6,052 nt of DNA from an uncultured Ruminococcus sp. (GTDB taxonomy: Bacteria > Bacillota > Clostridia > Oscillospirales > Acutalibacteraceae), in assembly GCA_902803035.1 (NCBI GenBank), contig CADCON010000006.1, forward strand, positions 1 through 6,052, written 5' to 3'. A model generated the notes under the pieces. It was not told the DNA's origin and did no database searches. It saw only the letters and a program-made list of their open reading frames with translations. Numbering within the stretch: the stretch's first letter is position 1; every line of letters starts with the position of its first letter. Below are positions 4,807 to 6,052 of the stretch, one piece after another. A program made the position numbers and the translations under genes.

Positions 4807-6052
4807 TTATCTGAATGTTGGCTTGATGCCCTTTGCTTTGGCGACCGCCTGGAATGACTTCGGCATGACCGCGGAATAATTGACGTCGTTGGAGCAATAA
4901 ATGACTTCCTCGCTATTGTAGAAGAGCAGGTAGAACATTCCGTCATCGCTGCAGATGAAGATCATATCCGTCGCCAGATCAGGAAGATAGGCGTAATATT
5001 TGACCGCATTCAGCTCGGAATCCACGTTGACGAGATTGCCGTTGACGTCGGTGGTACGCTCATATTCGATGGGAGATTTCAGGCCGTTGTCCATCATATT
5101 CTGGTACATTTTATAATCCTCAGACGATAGATTGTCCTTGAGTGTGCTGTTAATGAGGTCGGATTTATACAGATTGAAGTCGAACTTCTTTTCCGGCTCA
5201 TCAGGAGGATAATCAGGCTCGTTCTCTGTAAAGGTGCCGTCAATCTGATACTTGTCTTTGATGCCGTAGGCGGAATTCTTTCCTGTGTGGGTCAATGCAA
5301 TGCTGTCACCGCTGTGCTGGAAGGTGAGCGTCGTCTTTTTCTTCGGAGAGAACTCAGCAATGGTCTTTTCATCATCCGATTTATTGGCGTTATAGAATGC
5401 CGTATCACTTATGACGACACTTTCCGAATCATTCCAAATTTCCAGCTTGAATTCAAATCCGTCCGCAAACTGGCTGGTGATTGACAGCACCGCCTTCTGG
5501 GACTTGTCAACGTCGCTTTTGTACCATGTGCCGACAAAGCTCTTGTAGGCAATCTGAGAAGAAACTTCATCGTCCACGATTTCCATGTCGTCTGAAACAT
5601 CGACAATCATGTCGTCAGTAATGTCAGAATCAGAAGTAAACGCGTCGTCGTCGGTATGCCTATGTTTGGATTTGCCGCTGTTGACAATAATGGATACAAT
5701 CAAAATCACCACAGCGAGAACGGTGACCGCAATGCCCAGATAGAAAGTGATGGGGAATTTCTCCTCATCTTCCTGCGTCTGCCTGACCCGGCGGGAAGAG
5801 GTTTCCTTCCGGATGCTCTGAATGCTGCGCTGACCGCCCTGTCCCGCGCCGGAGGAACGGGGGCGCTGACCGCCCTGTCCCGTACCGGAGGAACGGGGAC
5901 GCTGGCCGCCCTGTCCCGCGCCGGAGGAACGGGGACGCTGACCGCCCTGTCCCGCGCCGGAGGAACGGGGACGCTGACCGCCCTGTTCCGCGCCGGAGGA
6001 ACGGGGACGCTGGCCGCCCTGTCCCGTACCGGAGGAACGTGGACGCTGACCG
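4807..6052 (-). CDS. Single-pass membrane protein with cytoplasmic 12-residue repeats and a secreted two-part domain (5' end outside the window)
   Basis: The - strand frame is open from TAA 4807-4809 to the right edge, so 414 residues are visible and the start is missing. Numbering from the first full codon (6051): six copies of RPRSSG(A/T)GQGGQ (3-74), a charged stretch (75-98), one membrane helix (about 101-123), an Asp-rich linker (134-162), and two probable extracellular domains. The first (about 172-275), opening FVGTWYKSD and closing YQIDGTF, looks like a small beta-barrel or sandwich. After a Pro/Glu linker the second (294-414) contains LKDNLSSEDYKMYQNMM. The layout recalls Clostridia surface proteins whose unseen N-terminus is often a zinc ribbon, but that is from memory and unproven here. 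An internal GTG at 5712 falls in the middle of the membrane helix and is not the start. Function unknown; N-in, C-out orientation is inferred from the Arg-rich N-terminal side. Confidence 0.85.
   Translation of the reverse strand, partial: GQRPRSSGTGQGGQRPRSSGAEQGGQRPRSSGAGQGGQRPRSSGAGQGGQRPRSSGTGQGGQRPRSSGAGQGGQRSIQSIRKETSSRRVRQTQEDEEKFPITFYLGIAVTVLAVVILIVSIIVNSGKSKHRHTDDDAFTSDSDITDDMIVDVSDDMEIVDDEVSSQIAYKSFVGTWYKSDVDKSQKAVLSITSQFADGFEFKLEIWNDSESVVISDTAFYNANKSDDEKTIAEFSPKKKTTLTFQHSGDSIALTHTGKNSAYGIKDKYQIDGTFTENEPDYPPDEPEKKFDFNLYKSDLINSTLKDNLSSEDYKMYQNMMDNGLKSPIEYERTTDVNGNLVNVDSELNAVKYYAYLPDLATDMIFICSDDGMFYLLFYNSEEVIYCSNDVNYSAVMPKSFQAVAKAKGIKPTFR
5830..6052 (-). repeat. 36-bp in-frame tandem repeat (six full copies plus a partial one)
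   Basis: Full copies lie at 5830-5865, 5866-5901, 5902-5937, 5938-5973, 5974-6009 and 6010-6045, with seven bases of a seventh at 6046-6052, so the array runs off the window. Each copy encodes twelve residues, RPRSSGAGQGGQ on the - strand. Copies differ by few bases. Copies 2 and 6 read Thr in place of the Ala, copy 5 has Glu in place of the second Gly of GAGQ, and the rest are silent changes. A typical unit is about 78% GC, much richer than the flanking coding sequence. Such arrays change copy number by slippage or recombination. Confidence 0.95.

Noticed and set aside
5830..6052. Tandem 36-bp units as a CRISPR array
   Set aside because: The units are directly adjacent with no unique spacers, and they encode an in-frame peptide repeat.

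Overview
The window looks like chromosomal DNA from a gut-type Gram-positive anaerobe, most likely Ruminococcus or a related Oscillospiraceae/Clostridia member. This is an inference from style: moderate GC, AGGAGG/AAAGG-type ribosome binding sites, a TTG start, an intrinsic terminator, and several single-pass membrane proteins with long low-complexity linkers and secreted domains. No universal marker gene is present, so the taxonomy is a guess.

Layout. The left edge (1 to about 163) is the 3' end of a group II intron on the + strand, with a well-formed domain V and a domain VI hairpin. A roughly 200-base non-coding stretch with a probable promoter follows. Next come two + strand genes (367-1374 and 1428-2816) encoding membrane-anchored proteins. 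They are clear paralogues in their C-terminal region of about 220 residues but have quite different charged or Thr-rich linkers. A long perfect hairpin flanked by an A-run and a T-run (2845-2887) serves as a shared bidirectional terminator. On the other side, three genes run convergently on the - strand in the order right to left: a membrane protein with a 12-residue tandem repeat (cut by the right edge, 4807 to beyond 6052), a multi-pass membrane protein with a soluble tail (4041-4778), and a SAP/Rho-N-like plus SEC-C zinc-motif protein (2893-3990).

How the genes may work together. The + strand pair probably forms a two-gene transcription unit for exported, membrane-tethered proteins of unknown function. 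The - strand genes are 28 and 50 bases apart and end at the same terminator, so they are probably one operon, at least in part. I recognise a named domain with confidence only in the SEC-C protein. The other four have no function I can assign. The points most worth a second look are the uncharacterised domain shared by the tandem paralogues and the 36-bp in-frame repeat, which shows that the right-hand gene extends well upstream of the internal GTG at 5712 that might be taken as its start.
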